Counted from the first letter of the stretch, positions 41,404 to 50,100 are shown. The stretch is 64,000 nt of DNA from DASRIA01 sp963816975 (GCA_963816975.1 CAWFMD010000006.1:62001-126000); one strand, 5' to 3'. Made by a program: numbers and translations. The notes: generated by a model from the letters alone, not told the origin.

Positions 41404-42933
41404 GTGACGGCGTCACGAGCCAACGGCGATTCGCCTCCAGTGCACACCCGGATCGGCATTCTCGGCGCGGGGTTCGGCGGTCTCGGACTGGCCATCCGCC
41501 TGAAACAGGACGGCAACGACGACTTCGTCGTGTGGGAGCGCGATTCCGAGGTCGGCGGCACGTGGTGGGCGAACACGTATCCCGGGTGTCAGTGCGACAT
41601 CCCGTCGCATCTCTATTCCTTCTCGTTCGCGCCCAACCCCGAATGGACGCGCACCTATCCGCTGCAGCCGGAGATCCGGGAGTACCTGCGCGATTGCGCA
41701 GATCGCTTCAGCGTGCGAGAGCACATCCGGTTCGGCTGCGACGTGACGGCCGCGGAGTGGGACGACGCCGCGAACCTCTGGCGGGTGCAGACCACGCAGG
41801 GCCCGTTCACCGTCGACGTCCTGCTTGCGGCGCCGGGCTTCCTGAGCGCGCCGGCCATACCGGACCTGCCCGGACTCGAGCGCTTCGAGGGCGCGACGTT
41901 CCACACCGCGCGGTGGAACCACGACCACGATCTGACCGGCCGCCGGGTCGCCGTGGTCGGCACCGGTGCATCGGCAATCCAGGCGGTCCCGAAGATCCAG
42001 CCGCGGGTCGAGCAGGTGACGCTGTTCCAGCGCACGCCGCCCTGGGTGGTACCCCACCGCGACCGGCCGATCACCGGGTTCGAGCGGCGTGCCTACCGGC
42101 GCTTCCCTGCCCTCCAGCGGATCGCGCGCGCCTTCGTGTACTGGAGCCGCGAACTGCTCGTCCCGGGCTTCGTGCGCCACCCACGATTCCTCAAGCTCCC
42201 GGAGCGGATCGCCAGACGCCACCTCGCCAAGCAGGTGGCCGATCCCGTGCTGCGCGCCAAGCTCACGCCGAGCTACTCGCTCGGATGCAAGCGCATACTG
42301 CCGTCCAACGAGTGGTACCCGGCGATCACGCAGCCGAACGTCGAGGTCGTCACCGAGGGGATCGCGGAGGTGGTGCCCAACGGCATCGTGGACCGCGAGG
42401 GCGTGCTGCACGAGGCCGACACGATCGCGTTCGCGACCGGCTTCCACGTGACGGACGCGCCCTTTGGCCGGATCATCCGCGGTCGCGGTGGAGAGCTGCT
42501 CGAGGACACCTGGCAGGGCAGCCCGCAGGCCTACCGCGGCACCGCGGTGGCCGGCTTCCCCAACCTCTTCATCATCACCGGGCCCAACACCGGGCTCGGG
42601 CACAACTCGCTCGTGTTCATGATCGAGGCCCAGCTCGACTACCTGATGGACGCGCTGCGCGCGATGGACGTCCGCGGGGCCACCCGGGTCGAGGTCCGCC
42701 GCGACGCCCAGGACTCCTACAACGCGAAGTTGCAGAGCCGCATGGGCCGCACCGTCTGGAACACGGGTGGCTGCGCGAGCTGGTACCTCGACGCGAACGG
42801 GATGAACACCACGCTGTACCCCGACTACACGTGGCGCTTCCGCCGCGAGACGCGGCGCTTCGACGTGGCCGCGTACGAGCTGAGCGCACCGGCGAAGTCG
42901 GGCGCCGGCACGCCCGAGCCGGTCGCGGCCTGA
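41404..42933 (+). CDS. Flavin-containing (Baeyer-Villiger-type) monooxygenase
   Basis: 509 aa from GTG 41404; GTG 41440 is a possible shorter start. FAD loop GILGAGFGGLGLAIRL, the GTWWANTYPGCQCDIPSHLYSFS segment typical of the family, the fingerprint F-x-G-x-x-x-H-x-x-x-W (FEGATFHTARWN, with Asn instead of the usual Pro/Asp after W), and the NADPH loop VVGTGASAIQAVPKI. It should use NADPH and O2 to insert oxygen next to ketones or to oxidise other substrates. It resembles the frameshifted monooxygenase at 46893-48363 across its length. It stands alone, with no regulator beside it. Confidence 0.92.
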   Translation: MTASRANGDSPPVHTRIGILGAGFGGLGLAIRLKQDGNDDFVVWERDSEVGGTWWANTYPGCQCDIPSHLYSFSFAPNPEWTRTYPLQPEIREYLRDCADRFSVREHIRFGCDVTAAEWDDAANLWRVQTTQGPFTVDVLLAAPGFLSAPAIPDLPGLERFEGATFHTARWNHDHDLTGRRVAVVGTGASAIQAVPKIQPRVEQVTLFQRTPPWVVPHRDRPITGFERRAYRRFPALQRIARAFVYWSRELLVPGFVRHPRFLKLPERIARRHLAKQVADPVLRAKLTPSYSLGCKRILPSNEWYPAITQPNVEVVTEGIAEVVPNGIVDREGVLHEADTIAFATGFHVTDAPFGRIIRGRGGELLEDTWQGSPQAYRGTAVAGFPNLFIITGPNTGLGHNSLVFMIEAQLDYLMDALRAMDVRGATRVEVRRDAQDSYNAKLQSRMGRTVWNTGGCASWYLDANGMNTTLYPDYTWRFRRETRRFDVAAYELSAPAKSGAGTPEPVAA

Positions 42934-42964
42934 TGCGGCGCGCCGGAACCTCGGCGATCACAAG

Positions 42965-42991
42965 GCGGAGGGGGAGTGATTCGAACCCTCG
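42965..42991 (-). repeat. Partial tRNA-Ser 3' end, possible decayed attachment site
   Basis: 27 bases match the 3' end of the intact tRNA-Ser(CGA) at 45233-45259 at 25 positions, in the same orientation, covering the acceptor 3' strand and most of the T arm. The rest of a tRNA is missing and the T stem here has a mismatch (GAGGG against CACTC), so it is not a functional tRNA. A direct duplication of a tRNA 3' end marks integrated elements; the 2.2 kb between the copies carries no integrase. Confidence 0.5.
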
Positions 42992-43051
42992 AACAGGCGA
43001 CGAACCTGGTTCATCGCGGCGCCGCCCCGGAGCGCCGGATGGTCAGGCCTA

Positions 43052-43186
43052 TCACGGGACGAAGATGCCTTGCGTCATCAACAGTGTGTTCGGCGTCGTG
43101 TCCGCCTGGCCGTCGGGGCCGCCGTCGAACACGCGAACCTGGTCCATCTGCCAGATCGTGCGTCGACCCTCGTGCAGCGACCCCGG
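43052..43186 (-). pseudogene. Remnant of the QGIFVP C-terminal module
   Basis: On the minus strand this reads GSLHEGRRTIWQMDQVRVF, DGGPDGQADTTPNTLLM and TQGIFVP before a TGA, closely matching the last 43 residues of the proteins ending at 20650 and 62537. Upstream the frame continues without similarity and has no signal peptide or ribosome site, so only the 3' end of a former gene is left. It sits next to the partial tRNA and in front of the promoter of the divergent metalloprotease gene. Confidence 0.7.
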
Positions 43187-43259
43187 CACATCGCGTGCGT
43201 GCGGCCGAAGGACGCGACTCCCCTGTCCGAAGTAGCGAGCCGCAAGAGAACATTGCCGG

Positions 43260-43288
43260 TTGACGGCGGCTGTCCACTCGTAGATAGT
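43260..43288 (+). promoter_or_regulatory. Sigma70-type promoter for a leaderless transcript
   Basis: -35 TTGACG (43260-43265), 17-base spacer, -10 GATAGT (43283-43288). The ATG of the metalloprotease gene at 43295 lies 7 bases after the -10, exactly where transcription should start, and no ribosome site precedes it. This fits a leaderless mRNA, common in actinobacteria. Confidence 0.6.
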
Positions 43289-43294
43289 CCGCAA

Positions 43295-45184
43295 ATGTTA
43301 CGGAGGACTGGTGCGGTGGCGGCGATCACGCTCGTCACGCTTGCCGCGGCGCCCGGAAGTGCGCAGGCGGTCGACATGACGCTCAAGGGCCGCTTCACCT
43401 GCAACGACGGCCGGCCGCTGGCGGACATGCGGGTCGAGCTCATGCACACCAAGACCCGCCTGCTGCCAGAGATCTGGCCCAACCAGACGGTCAGCGCAGC
43501 GGGCCGCACCGGGCCCAACGGCGAGTGGGAGTGGCGGGTCAGGGGCGGTGAGACGAACTGGCGCGTGCGCGCGGTGCTCGTCAACAACGACGTGGGGGTC
43601 AAGGACTTCCCCACGACCTGGCATCACTACCACGACACACTACGAACCCAGAACAACCGCCCGCTGGCCGACTACGGGACACAGGTGGTCCCAGGAGCCG
43701 AGTGCCGCCTGTGGGCGGCGTTCAAGGCGGCCGCCGACAACTACCGGGCGAACACCGGCACGTCGAACCCGGCCGGGACGGTCACGGTGCTCGACAATGC
43801 GCCGACCTCCGGCGTGCCCTTCACGCCCTACACCGACGTGTTCTGGCCGGGGAACTACGCGCCGATACGGAACATCGGAACGACCGCCGCCCCGGTGATG
43901 CGCTCCGTCGCGCAACACGAGTTCGCACATTCGTTCCGCCATCAGCTCGACGGGAACAAGGCGCACTTCGCCTACGACAGCGCCCGCTTCTGGTACCTGC
44001 GGTCGCATTCTTCGACGTCGTGCTCTTCGACGAACCACGGGTTCGCCTTCAACGAAGGCTGGGCCGAGTACTGGGCCGACGAGGTGCGCCCAACCCCGTG
44101 CTCCAACTCGCAGGACTTCAGCATCGAGCGCAACGTGGCGTTCGAGCTCAAGCGCCTGCAATCCGCCTGCGTCGGTGTGACTCCCGGACGGATGGTCCAG
44201 GTCCTGGCCCAGAACCGTGGCCGGATCCACTCGATGTCCGACTTCAGCAACGCGCTCGGGTGTGTGACGCCCAAACCGATCAAGTCGACCGGCAAGGCGA
44301 AGCGTCCGGCGAGCGCGGTGTCAGCGCTGGTCGCGCCGCGCGTGAAGGCGGGGAAGATTCTGCTCCTCGACATCAGCCGGCTCATCTCGACAGCTCGCTC
44401 ATCGGTGTCGAAGGCGAGTGGCTTTGCGGAGCGGGCGCTGCTCCGCGCCCGGATCGACCAAGCGCGGGCGCTGCGCTCGACGCTGTCCTATCTCCGCAGC
44501 CGGGCCGAGCAGCGGCGGATCGCGCGCCTGTCCGATAAGCGACAGGTGGCCCTGCTTGCGACGAAGCAACGCGAGTACATGAGGGACGTGCGATCGATCT
44601 CGGCCGACGCTCTGCGTTCGATCGCCAACCGTCTACGGCGCAACGGTGACCGTAGCGGCGCGCGAATCATGAAGCGCGCCGGGGCCGGGGCGGCCGCCGG
44701 CCGGCTCGACGTGCTGGAGGTGGCCGGGCTACCGCTGGGCGCGCCGGTTCAGGGCAAGCAGACCCCTCCGTCGAGCACTCCCGTTCCGGTGCCGGGCCCG
44801 ACGCCTCCGCCCCTCCCCGTCGGCCCCAAGCCGGATCTGGTCGTGCCCCTCATCGTTTCGCTGTCCTACGACCCGGGGTTCGGCACGTGCACCGTGCGTT
44901 ACCGGCGCGGCAACATCGGGACGGTCGCTGCCGGCGCATCGACCACGAGGGTGCAGCTGGAGTCGCCGGACCTGCCGACCGTGACGTACACGAACCCGGC
45001 CGTGCCGCTGAATCCGAGTCCCATCGACGGCACCCAGGAGCAGATCGTGATCCCGGGCATCAACTGCGATCCCGACGTGTACGTGATAACGGCCACGGTG
45101 ACCGCCGACTCCGCGAACGTCGTGGACGAGTCCAACGAGGGCAATAACTCGCTGAGTCGGTTGTTCGGGCCTGCTCCCCCTTAG
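43295..45184 (+). CDS. Secreted zinc metalloprotease-like protein with CARDB domain
   Basis: 629 aa. Signal peptide MLRRTGAVAAITLVTLAAAPGSAQA. Residues 25-120 resemble a transthyretin-like beta domain (KGRFTCNDGRPLADMRVEL). The catalytic part has QHEFAHSF (His208-Glu209-His212) and a downstream NEGWAEYWAD, fitting a gluzincin-type HExxH...E zinc site. A long Arg/Ser/Ala helix-rich region follows (about 370-480, possible coiled coil), then a Pro-rich linker and a C-terminal CARDB cell-adhesion domain (PDLVVPLIVSLSYD to VVDESNEGNNS). Probably an extracellular peptidase. ATG 43295 appears leaderless; an in-frame extension to 43070 overlaps the module remnant. Confidence 0.82.
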   Translation: MLRRTGAVAAITLVTLAAAPGSAQAVDMTLKGRFTCNDGRPLADMRVELMHTKTRLLPEIWPNQTVSAAGRTGPNGEWEWRVRGGETNWRVRAVLVNNDVGVKDFPTTWHHYHDTLRTQNNRPLADYGTQVVPGAECRLWAAFKAAADNYRANTGTSNPAGTVTVLDNAPTSGVPFTPYTDVFWPGNYAPIRNIGTTAAPVMRSVAQHEFAHSFRHQLDGNKAHFAYDSARFWYLRSHSSTSCSSTNHGFAFNEGWAEYWADEVRPTPCSNSQDFSIERNVAFELKRLQSACVGVTPGRMVQVLAQNRGRIHSMSDFSNALGCVTPKPIKSTGKAKRPASAVSALVAPRVKAGKILLLDISRLISTARSSVSKASGFAERALLRARIDQARALRSTLSYLRSRAEQRRIARLSDKRQVALLATKQREYMRDVRSISADALRSIANRLRRNGDRSGARIMKRAGAGAAAGRLDVLEVAGLPLGAPVQGKQTPPSSTPVPVPGPTPPPLPVGPKPDLVVPLIVSLSYDPGFGTCTVRYRRGNIGTVAAGASTTRVQLESPDLPTVTYTNPAVPLNPSPIDGTQEQIVIPGINCDPDVYVITATVTADSANVVDESNEGNNSLSRLFGPAPP

Positions 45185-45190
45185 GAGCAG

Positions 45191-45226
45191 GAGCGGGAAC
45201 CAGCTTCGGGAGCCAGGTTCCCGCTC
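45191..45226. terminator. Hairpin terminator after the metalloprotease gene
   Basis: Perfect 11-bp inverted repeat GAGCGGGAACC / GGTTCCCGCTC with a 14-base loop, starting 6 bases after the stop codon. The tRNA-Ser(CGA) transcript converges from the other side, 8 bases away, and could use the same hairpin. Confidence 0.78.
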
Positions 45227-45233
45227 CATAGAG

Positions 45234-45320
45234 CGGAGGGGGAGAGATTCGAACTCTCGGTGCGCTTGCGCGCACAACGGTTTTCGAGACCGCCCCGTTC
45301 AACCGCTCCGGCACCCCTCC
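45234..45320 (-). tRNA. tRNA-Ser (anticodon CGA)
   Basis: 87 nt with a long variable arm (TGTGCGCGCAAGCGCAC-like hairpin). Acceptor GGAGGGG pairs with CCCCTCC and the discriminator is G. The anticodon loop reads CTCGAAA (anticodon CGA), and the T arm is GAGAGTTCGAATCTCTC. CCA is not encoded. A diverged copy of its 3' end lies at 42965-42991. Confidence 0.95.
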
Positions 45321-45353
45321 GGGGACGTACCGCGGGAACCTTAGCGGCGCCGG

Positions 45354-45965
45354 TCAACGCATCCCGCGCGCCAGCGTCTTCTCGAGGTCCTCGTACACGC
45401 GGTCCAGATCGAACCCGCCGGGGTCGAGCAGCCACTGGTAGGCGATGCCGCCCAGCGCACCCGTGATGAAGATCACCACCGCTTCCGGGTGGACGTCGTC
45501 GCGCAGCTCGCCGGCGTCGATCGCCTGGCGGATCCAGTCCACCGTCATTGCCCGCAGGTTGACGTGCAGCCGCGCCAGCTCCTGCGCCAGCTCGGGCCGC
45601 GGGCCCAGCGCCTCGAAGACCAGGATGTAGAAGAGCCGCAGGGCCGCGGTCCGCTCCACCAGGAACCGCCGATGGGCGGCCAGCGCCCGGCGCATCGCCT
45701 CGACCCCCGTGGCGTCGCCCACGGCCGGCACCAGGACCTCCGTTTCCCACGACCCGAAGGCGCGCTCGACGACTGCCCACAGCAGTCCCTCCTTCGACTC
45801 GAAGTGCCAGAAGATCGAGCCGCGGCTGACGCCCGCGCGCGCGCCGATCGCCTGCACCGAGGTCTCGCGATAGCCGCGCTCGGCGAACAGCACCGTGGCG
45901 GCCTCGATCAAAGCGTTCTTGGAACGGGCCGACTGCTCCTGCTTGACGGTTGGCGCGGTGCTCAT
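45354..45965 (-). CDS. TetR/AcrR family transcriptional regulator
   Basis: 203 aa. The N-terminal helix-turn-helix reads ALIEAATVLFAERGYRETSVQAIGARAGVSRGSIFWHFESKEGLL (residues about 17-61), the standard TetR DNA-binding domain. The C-terminal ligand domain (from about 70) is all helical. The chosen start is ATG 45965 (MSTAPTVKQ). It is divergent from an SDR-monooxygenase operon with an 80-base gap that holds a perfect 20-bp palindrome, so it probably represses that operon and itself until an oxidisable small molecule binds. Confidence 0.92.
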   Translation of the reverse strand: MSTAPTVKQEQSARSKNALIEAATVLFAERGYRETSVQAIGARAGVSRGSIFWHFESKEGLLWAVVERAFGSWETEVLVPAVGDATGVEAMRRALAAHRRFLVERTAALRLFYILVFEALGPRPELAQELARLHVNLRAMTVDWIRQAIDAGELRDDVHPEAVVIFITGALGGIAYQWLLDPGGFDLDRVYEDLEKTLARGMR

Positions 45966-45984
45966 CCTCCCAAGCCTAGCCGGG

Positions 45985-46004
45985 TATGCTGATCGATCAG
46001 CATA
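45985..46004. promoter_or_regulatory. Likely TetR operator, 20-bp perfect palindrome
   Basis: TATGCTGATC-GATCAGCATA, centred between the divergent TetR gene (start 45965) and the SDR gene (start 46045). Size, symmetry and position fit a TetR dimer site. The flanks are ordinary GC-rich sequence, so the AT-richer palindrome stands out. Confidence 0.78.
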
Positions 46005-46044
46005 GAGCGGCGGGCGCCCCCGCCGGCGAGTGAGGAGGAGCACG

Positions 46045-46896
46045 ATGGCAGAGGTTTCCAAGGCGGCGCTGATCACGGGTTGCTCGACCGGCATCGGGCG
46101 GGCGACCGCCGAGCGCCTGGCGGCCGGGGGCTGGACGGTCTACGCGACCGCGCGGCGACCCGAGTCGATCGACGACCTGAAGGACAAAGGGTGCAGGACG
46201 CTGGCGCTCGACGTGACCGACGAGACCTCGATGCGCGCGGCGGTCGGCCACGTGGAGGAGGCGGAGGGCGCGGTCGGGGTGCTCGTCAACAACGCGGGCT
46301 ACAGCCAGAGCGGCGCGGTCGAGAGCGTGCACCTCGACGACGTGCGCGCGCAGTTCGAGACGAACGTGTTCGGGCTGGTGCGCATGTGCCAACTGGCGCT
46401 GCCGGGGATGCGCGGCCAGGGCTGGGGCAAGATCGTCAACGTCAGCTCGATGGGCGGCAAGATGACGTTCCCCGGGGGAGGCATCTACCACGCCACCAAG
46501 CACGCCGTCGAGGCGCTCAGCGACGCGCTGCGATTCGAGGTGCGTGGGTTCGGGGTCGACGTGATCGTGATCGAGCCGGGCCTGATCCGCACCCAGTTCG
46601 GCGAGGCGGCGGTCAACAGCATCCAGCGCGGGACGAGCGCCGACGGGCCGTACAGCGAGTTCAACGCGGCCGTCGCCGAGGCGACCGCCGGCGTGTACGA
46701 CGGCCCGCTCGCGAAGCTCGGGGGCGGCCCGGACACGGTCGCGCGCAAGATCGAGAAGGCGATCTCGCGGCGGCGCCCACGGACGCGCTATCCCGTGACG
46801 CCGTCCGCGCGCATGATCATGGGCATCCACAGCGTGCTGCCCGACCGCGGCTGGGACGCGTTCAACGCGAGCAACTTCCCGCGCCCGAAGCCGTGA
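46045..46896 (+). CDS. Short-chain dehydrogenase/reductase
   Basis: 283 aa. NAD(P) loop TGCSTGIGRATAERL, NNAGYSQSG, catalytic Ser in VNVSSMGGKM and YxxxK in YHATKHAVEAL. These are the classical SDR motifs, close to oxidoreductases acting on hydroxy or keto groups. The ribosome site GAGGAGGAGCACG precedes ATG 46045. Its stop overlaps the start of the monooxygenase gene by 4 bases (GTGA), so the pair is co-translated. Together they could oxidise an alcohol to a ketone and then insert oxygen, under TetR control; this pathway is inference. Confidence 0.93.
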   Translation: MAEVSKAALITGCSTGIGRATAERLAAGGWTVYATARRPESIDDLKDKGCRTLALDVTDETSMRAAVGHVEEAEGAVGVLVNNAGYSQSGAVESVHLDDVRAQFETNVFGLVRMCQLALPGMRGQGWGKIVNVSSMGGKMTFPGGGIYHATKHAVEALSDALRFEVRGFGVDVIVIEPGLIRTQFGEAAVNSIQRGTSADGPYSEFNAAVAEATAGVYDGPLAKLGGGPDTVARKIEKAISRRRPRTRYPVTPSARMIMGIHSVLPDRGWDAFNASNFPRPKP

Positions 46897-48363
46897 CCTC
46901 GGTCGCGATCGTCGGCGCCGGCTTCGGCGGCATCGGCACCGCGATCTCGCTGCGGCGGGCGGGCATCGACGACATCACCGTGCTGGAGCGCGGCGAGCGG
47001 GTGGGCGGCGTCTGGGACAGGAACACCTATCCCGGCGCGGCCTGCGACGTTCCCAGCCATCTGTACTCGTACTCGTTCGCGCGCAATCCCGGCTGGGGCC
47101 GGCGGTTCGCGCGCCAGCCGGAGATTCAGCACTACGTCGAGGACGTGGCGCGCCGCCACGGCGTGCTCGACCGGGTCCGGCTCGGTACCGACGTGACGTC
47201 CGCGACGTGGGACGCCGGCGCGGCGCGGTGGCGGCTGGAGACCTCACGCGGGCCGGTCACAGCCGAGGTGCTCGTGTGCGCCTGCGGCCAGCTCACGCGG
47301 CCCGCCGTTCCGGACCTGCCCGGCCTCGAGCGCTTCGCCGGTCCCGCCTTCCACTCGTCGCAGTGGCACCACGACGTGGACCTGCGCGGGCTGCGCGTGG
47401 GCGCGCTGGGCAGCGGCGCGAGCGCGATCCAGTTCGTGCCCGCGATCCAGCCGCTGGTGCGCGCCCTGACGGTCGTGCAGCGCACGCCGCCCTGGATCCT
47501 GCCCAAGCCCGACCGCGCGTACCGCGCGTTCGACACGAGGCTGTTCGAGCGCTTCCCGCCCGCGCAGCTGGCCGGCCGCTTCGGCTTCTGGGCGTTCCTG
47601 GAGGCCGGCATCGCGGGGTTCGTCGGCCACGACGCGGCGATGCGCCCGCTGGCCGCGATCTCGCGCGCCCACCTGCGCCGCCAGGTGCGCGACCCGGAGC
47701 TGCGCCGCAAGCTCACCCCGGCCTACCGGATGGGATGCAAGCGGGTGCTGCTCAGCAGCGACTGGTACCCCGCGCTCACCCAGCCCAACGTCGAGGTCGT
47801 CACGGACGGCGTGTCACGAGGTCACGGAGACGGGGATCGTGCTGGGCGATGGGCGCGCGGTCGAGCTGGATGCGCTGGTCTTCGGCACGGGCTTTCGCAC
47901 GCGCGAGTTCGTCGCGCCGATGCGCATCGCGGGCCGCGCCGGCCGCACCCTCGACGAGACCTGGGGCCAGGTGCCGCACGCGTGGCACGGTCTCGCCGTC
48001 CCGCAGTTCCCGAACCTGTTCCTGATCTACGGGCCCAACACGTTCGGGGGATCGGGCTCGGCGATCTACATGATCGAGAGCCAGATGCGCCACGTCGTGT
48101 CCGCCGTCGGCGAGCTGCGCCGCACCGGCGCCCGCGCGATCGAGGTGCGCGCGGATGCCCACGACGCCTTCATGGCCGAGCTGCACGAGCGCCAGCGGCG
48201 CACGGTCTGGGCGACCGGCGGCTGTTCCAGCTGGTACGTCGACGAGCAGGGACGCGACCCGACCAACTGGCCGGGCTACACGCTCGAGTACCGGCGCCGG
48301 GTCGCGCAGGTCTCGCCCGACGTCTACTCGCTGGAGCATGCGCCCCAGCCGGTCGCGGCCTAG
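46893..48363 (+). pseudogene. Flavin-containing (Baeyer-Villiger-type) monooxygenase, frameshifted
   Basis: GTG 46893 opens VTSVAIVGAGFGGIGTAISL (FAD loop). GVWDRNTYPGAACDVPSHLYSYS, the fingerprint FAGPAFHSSQWHHD and LGSGASAIQFVPAI follow in one frame to about 47813. There GTG is followed by TCAC where one codon is expected, and the rest (VTETGIVLGDGRAVELDALVFGTGF to the stop at 48363) continues in the next frame. The span is one base too long for a 489-codon gene, so a single-base insertion at 47814-47817 explains everything. Either the gene is broken or the base is a consensus error; the second half is well preserved, which favours error or a very recent change. Confidence 0.85.
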
Positions 48364-48821
48364 CGGCGGGAGCCGAAGAAGCTCGTCAGCAGCCCGGCGC
48401 ACTCGGCGGCGAGCAGGCCGCCGGCCACCTCGGGCTGCCAGTTCAGGCGCGGCTCGCCGAGCACGTTCAGCACACTGCCGGCGGCCCCCGCCTTGGGATC
48501 GGCGGCCCCGTACACGACGCGCGGCACGCGCGCCCACACGATCGCTCCCGCGCACATCGCGCACGGCTCGATCGTCACGTACAGGACCGAGTCCGGCAGG
48601 CGCCAGCCGCCGAGCTTCTGCCCGGCCTCGCGCAGCACGAGCAGCTCGGCGTGCGCGGTCGGGTCGTTCCGCAGCTCGCGCTCGTTGCAGGCCGCCGCGA
48701 GCACCTCTCCCTCCCTCACCATCACCGCGCCGATCGGCACGTCGTCGTGCCCGGGCGCGCGCTCGGCCTCGCGCAGCGCGAGTCGCATGTAGTACTCGTC
48801 GCGGGGGAAGAAGCGGTCCAT
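48360..48821 (-). CDS. tadA: tRNA adenosine(34) deaminase
   Basis: 153 aa zinc deaminase making inosine at the wobble position of tRNA-Arg(ACG). The His-Ala-Glu motif is in NDPTAHAELLVLREA (His ligand, Glu proton shuttle), and the two Cys ligands are in EPCAMCAGAIVWARV. The C-terminal VYGAADPKAGAAGS segment is typical. ATG 48821 (MDRFFPRDEYYMRLALREA). It converges on the monooxygenase gene with overlapping stop codons. Essential in most bacteria and intact here. Confidence 0.93.
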   Translation of the reverse strand: MDRFFPRDEYYMRLALREAERAPGHDDVPIGAVMVREGEVLAAACNERELRNDPTAHAELLVLREAGQKLGGWRLPDSVLYVTIEPCAMCAGAIVWARVPRVVYGAADPKAGAAGSVLNVLGEPRLNWQPEVAGGLLAAECAGLLTSFFGSRR

Positions 48822-48838
48822 GGTCTGGTGACGGGCGA

Positions 48839-49939
48839 CTACAGCACGGTCCTGCGGCCGGCCACCTGGCCCGCGGCGCGCAGCGGCAGCAGCAGGCCGA
48901 ATCGATCGGCGACCCGCACACCGGAGGTCATCACGTCGAAGGACCGGCTGCGGGACGTGGCCAGGCGATCGTCCTCGATCAGCTCCTGGTACCAGTCGAC
49001 CGTGCGCTTCAGCGTCTCGCTCGCGGGTCGCGGCCGGTAGCCCAACTGGCGCCGCGCCTTGGCGGACGAATAGCGCCAGTCCGGCGCCATCAGGCGGATT
49101 CCCTCGAGCATCCCGAACGGGACCCCGGCGCGCTTCAGCGCGTCCGCGACGCCCGCGATCTCCGGCGGGAGCACGAGCAGCGGATGCCGCACTCCCGAGA
49201 TGCGCGCGACGCGCTCGATCACCTCGCACCAGCGCAGGTTCTCGCCTCCCAGGATGTAGCGCTCGCCCGGGCGGCCGCGCGCGGCCGCGAGCAGATGCCC
49301 GGCGGCCACGTCCTCGACGTCGACGACGTTCGTGTATGCGTCGACGATCGCCGGCAGCCGGCCGCGCAGGTAGTTCGCCACGATCCGGGTGGAGGTCTCC
49401 CCCGGGCGCATGCGGTTCAGCGCGGGGCCCAGGACGTACGACGGACATGCCGCGACGACGTCGACTCCCAGGCGGCCGCCGGCGGCGAAGGCCGCGCGCT
49501 CGCCCTCGTACTTCGAGTCGGTGTAGAGCAGCCCGGTGCCGCGCGGCGGGTAGGGATTGCGCTCCGTGGCGGCCCGATCGCCGGTGGCCGGCCCGATCGA
49601 GGCCACGCTCGAAGTGATCAGGACGCGCGGAACTCCACACTCGGCGGCCGTTTCGACTGCGATCCGCGGGCCCACGGCGTTCACGCGCCAGACCTCGCGC
49701 CGCGGGCGGGAAGCCACCATGCCGGCGGTGTGGAAGAGCACGTCGCAGCCCGCCAGGGCCCGGCGCAGCGAGCGGCGGTCGAGCACGTCGGCATCGACGA
49801 CCTCGACGTCGCGGCCCCCCAGCGCTGCGACCCGGCGCCGGTCACGGACGGTGACCCGCACCGCGTCTCCGCGCTCCACCAGGCGGGCCGCCACGTGGGC
49901 GCCGAGGAACCCGGTCGCGCCCGTCACGCAGACCTTCAT
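48839..49939 (-). CDS. NAD-dependent epimerase/dehydratase (extended SDR)
   Basis: 366 aa. The N-terminal loop MKVCVTGATGFLGAHVAARL and the catalytic YTDSKYEGE (YxxxK) define an extended SDR, closest in pattern to dihydroflavonol-4-reductase-like or HpnA-type proteins (YTNVVDVEDVAAGHLLA, YILGGENL). The C-terminal third binds the substrate, whose identity is unknown. A hydrophobic C-terminal stretch (ADRFGLLLPLRAAG) is present. ATG 49939 has GGAG about 7 bases upstream; the frame extends further up without similarity. The tadA start lies 18 bases beyond its stop on the same strand. Confidence 0.87.
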   Translation of the reverse strand: MKVCVTGATGFLGAHVAARLVERGDAVRVTVRDRRRVAALGGRDVEVVDADVLDRRSLRRALAGCDVLFHTAGMVASRPRREVWRVNAVGPRIAVETAAECGVPRVLITSSVASIGPATGDRAATERNPYPPRGTGLLYTDSKYEGERAAFAAGGRLGVDVVAACPSYVLGPALNRMRPGETSTRIVANYLRGRLPAIVDAYTNVVDVEDVAAGHLLAAARGRPGERYILGGENLRWCEVIERVARISGVRHPLLVLPPEIAGVADALKRAGVPFGMLEGIRLMAPDWRYSSAKARRQLGYRPRPASETLKRTVDWYQELIEDDRLATSRSRSFDVMTSGVRVADRFGLLLPLRAAGQVAGRRTVL

Positions 49940-50100
49940 CGCCTCGCTCCGGCGCCGGGAGCGCGGCCCGCGGGGATGCCGGGAGCACGTGCCGCGGCGA
50001 TATCTATGGCACATGCACCCTCACTCACCGATACTTCTCCTTCTGGCTGGCGTTTTCTTGACCAGAGTCGGCCTGTACCATCGAAGCGTCCCCGGGAATC

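Noticed and set aside
42965..45260. Calling the tRNA-bracketed segment an active integrative element
   Set aside because: No integrase, transposase or phage gene is present, and the repeats have diverged; only a remnant can be suggested.
47811..47820. Programmed ribosomal frameshift in the monooxygenase
   Set aside because: There is no slippery heptamer, stimulatory hairpin or stop codon at the shift point, and several other genes nearby show similar indels.
46080..49040. Single 986-residue frame running through SDR, monooxygenase and tadA
   Set aside because: Only the part 46893-47813 is real (first half of the monooxygenase); before it the frame is out of phase with the SDR gene and after it the frame results from the one-base insertion.
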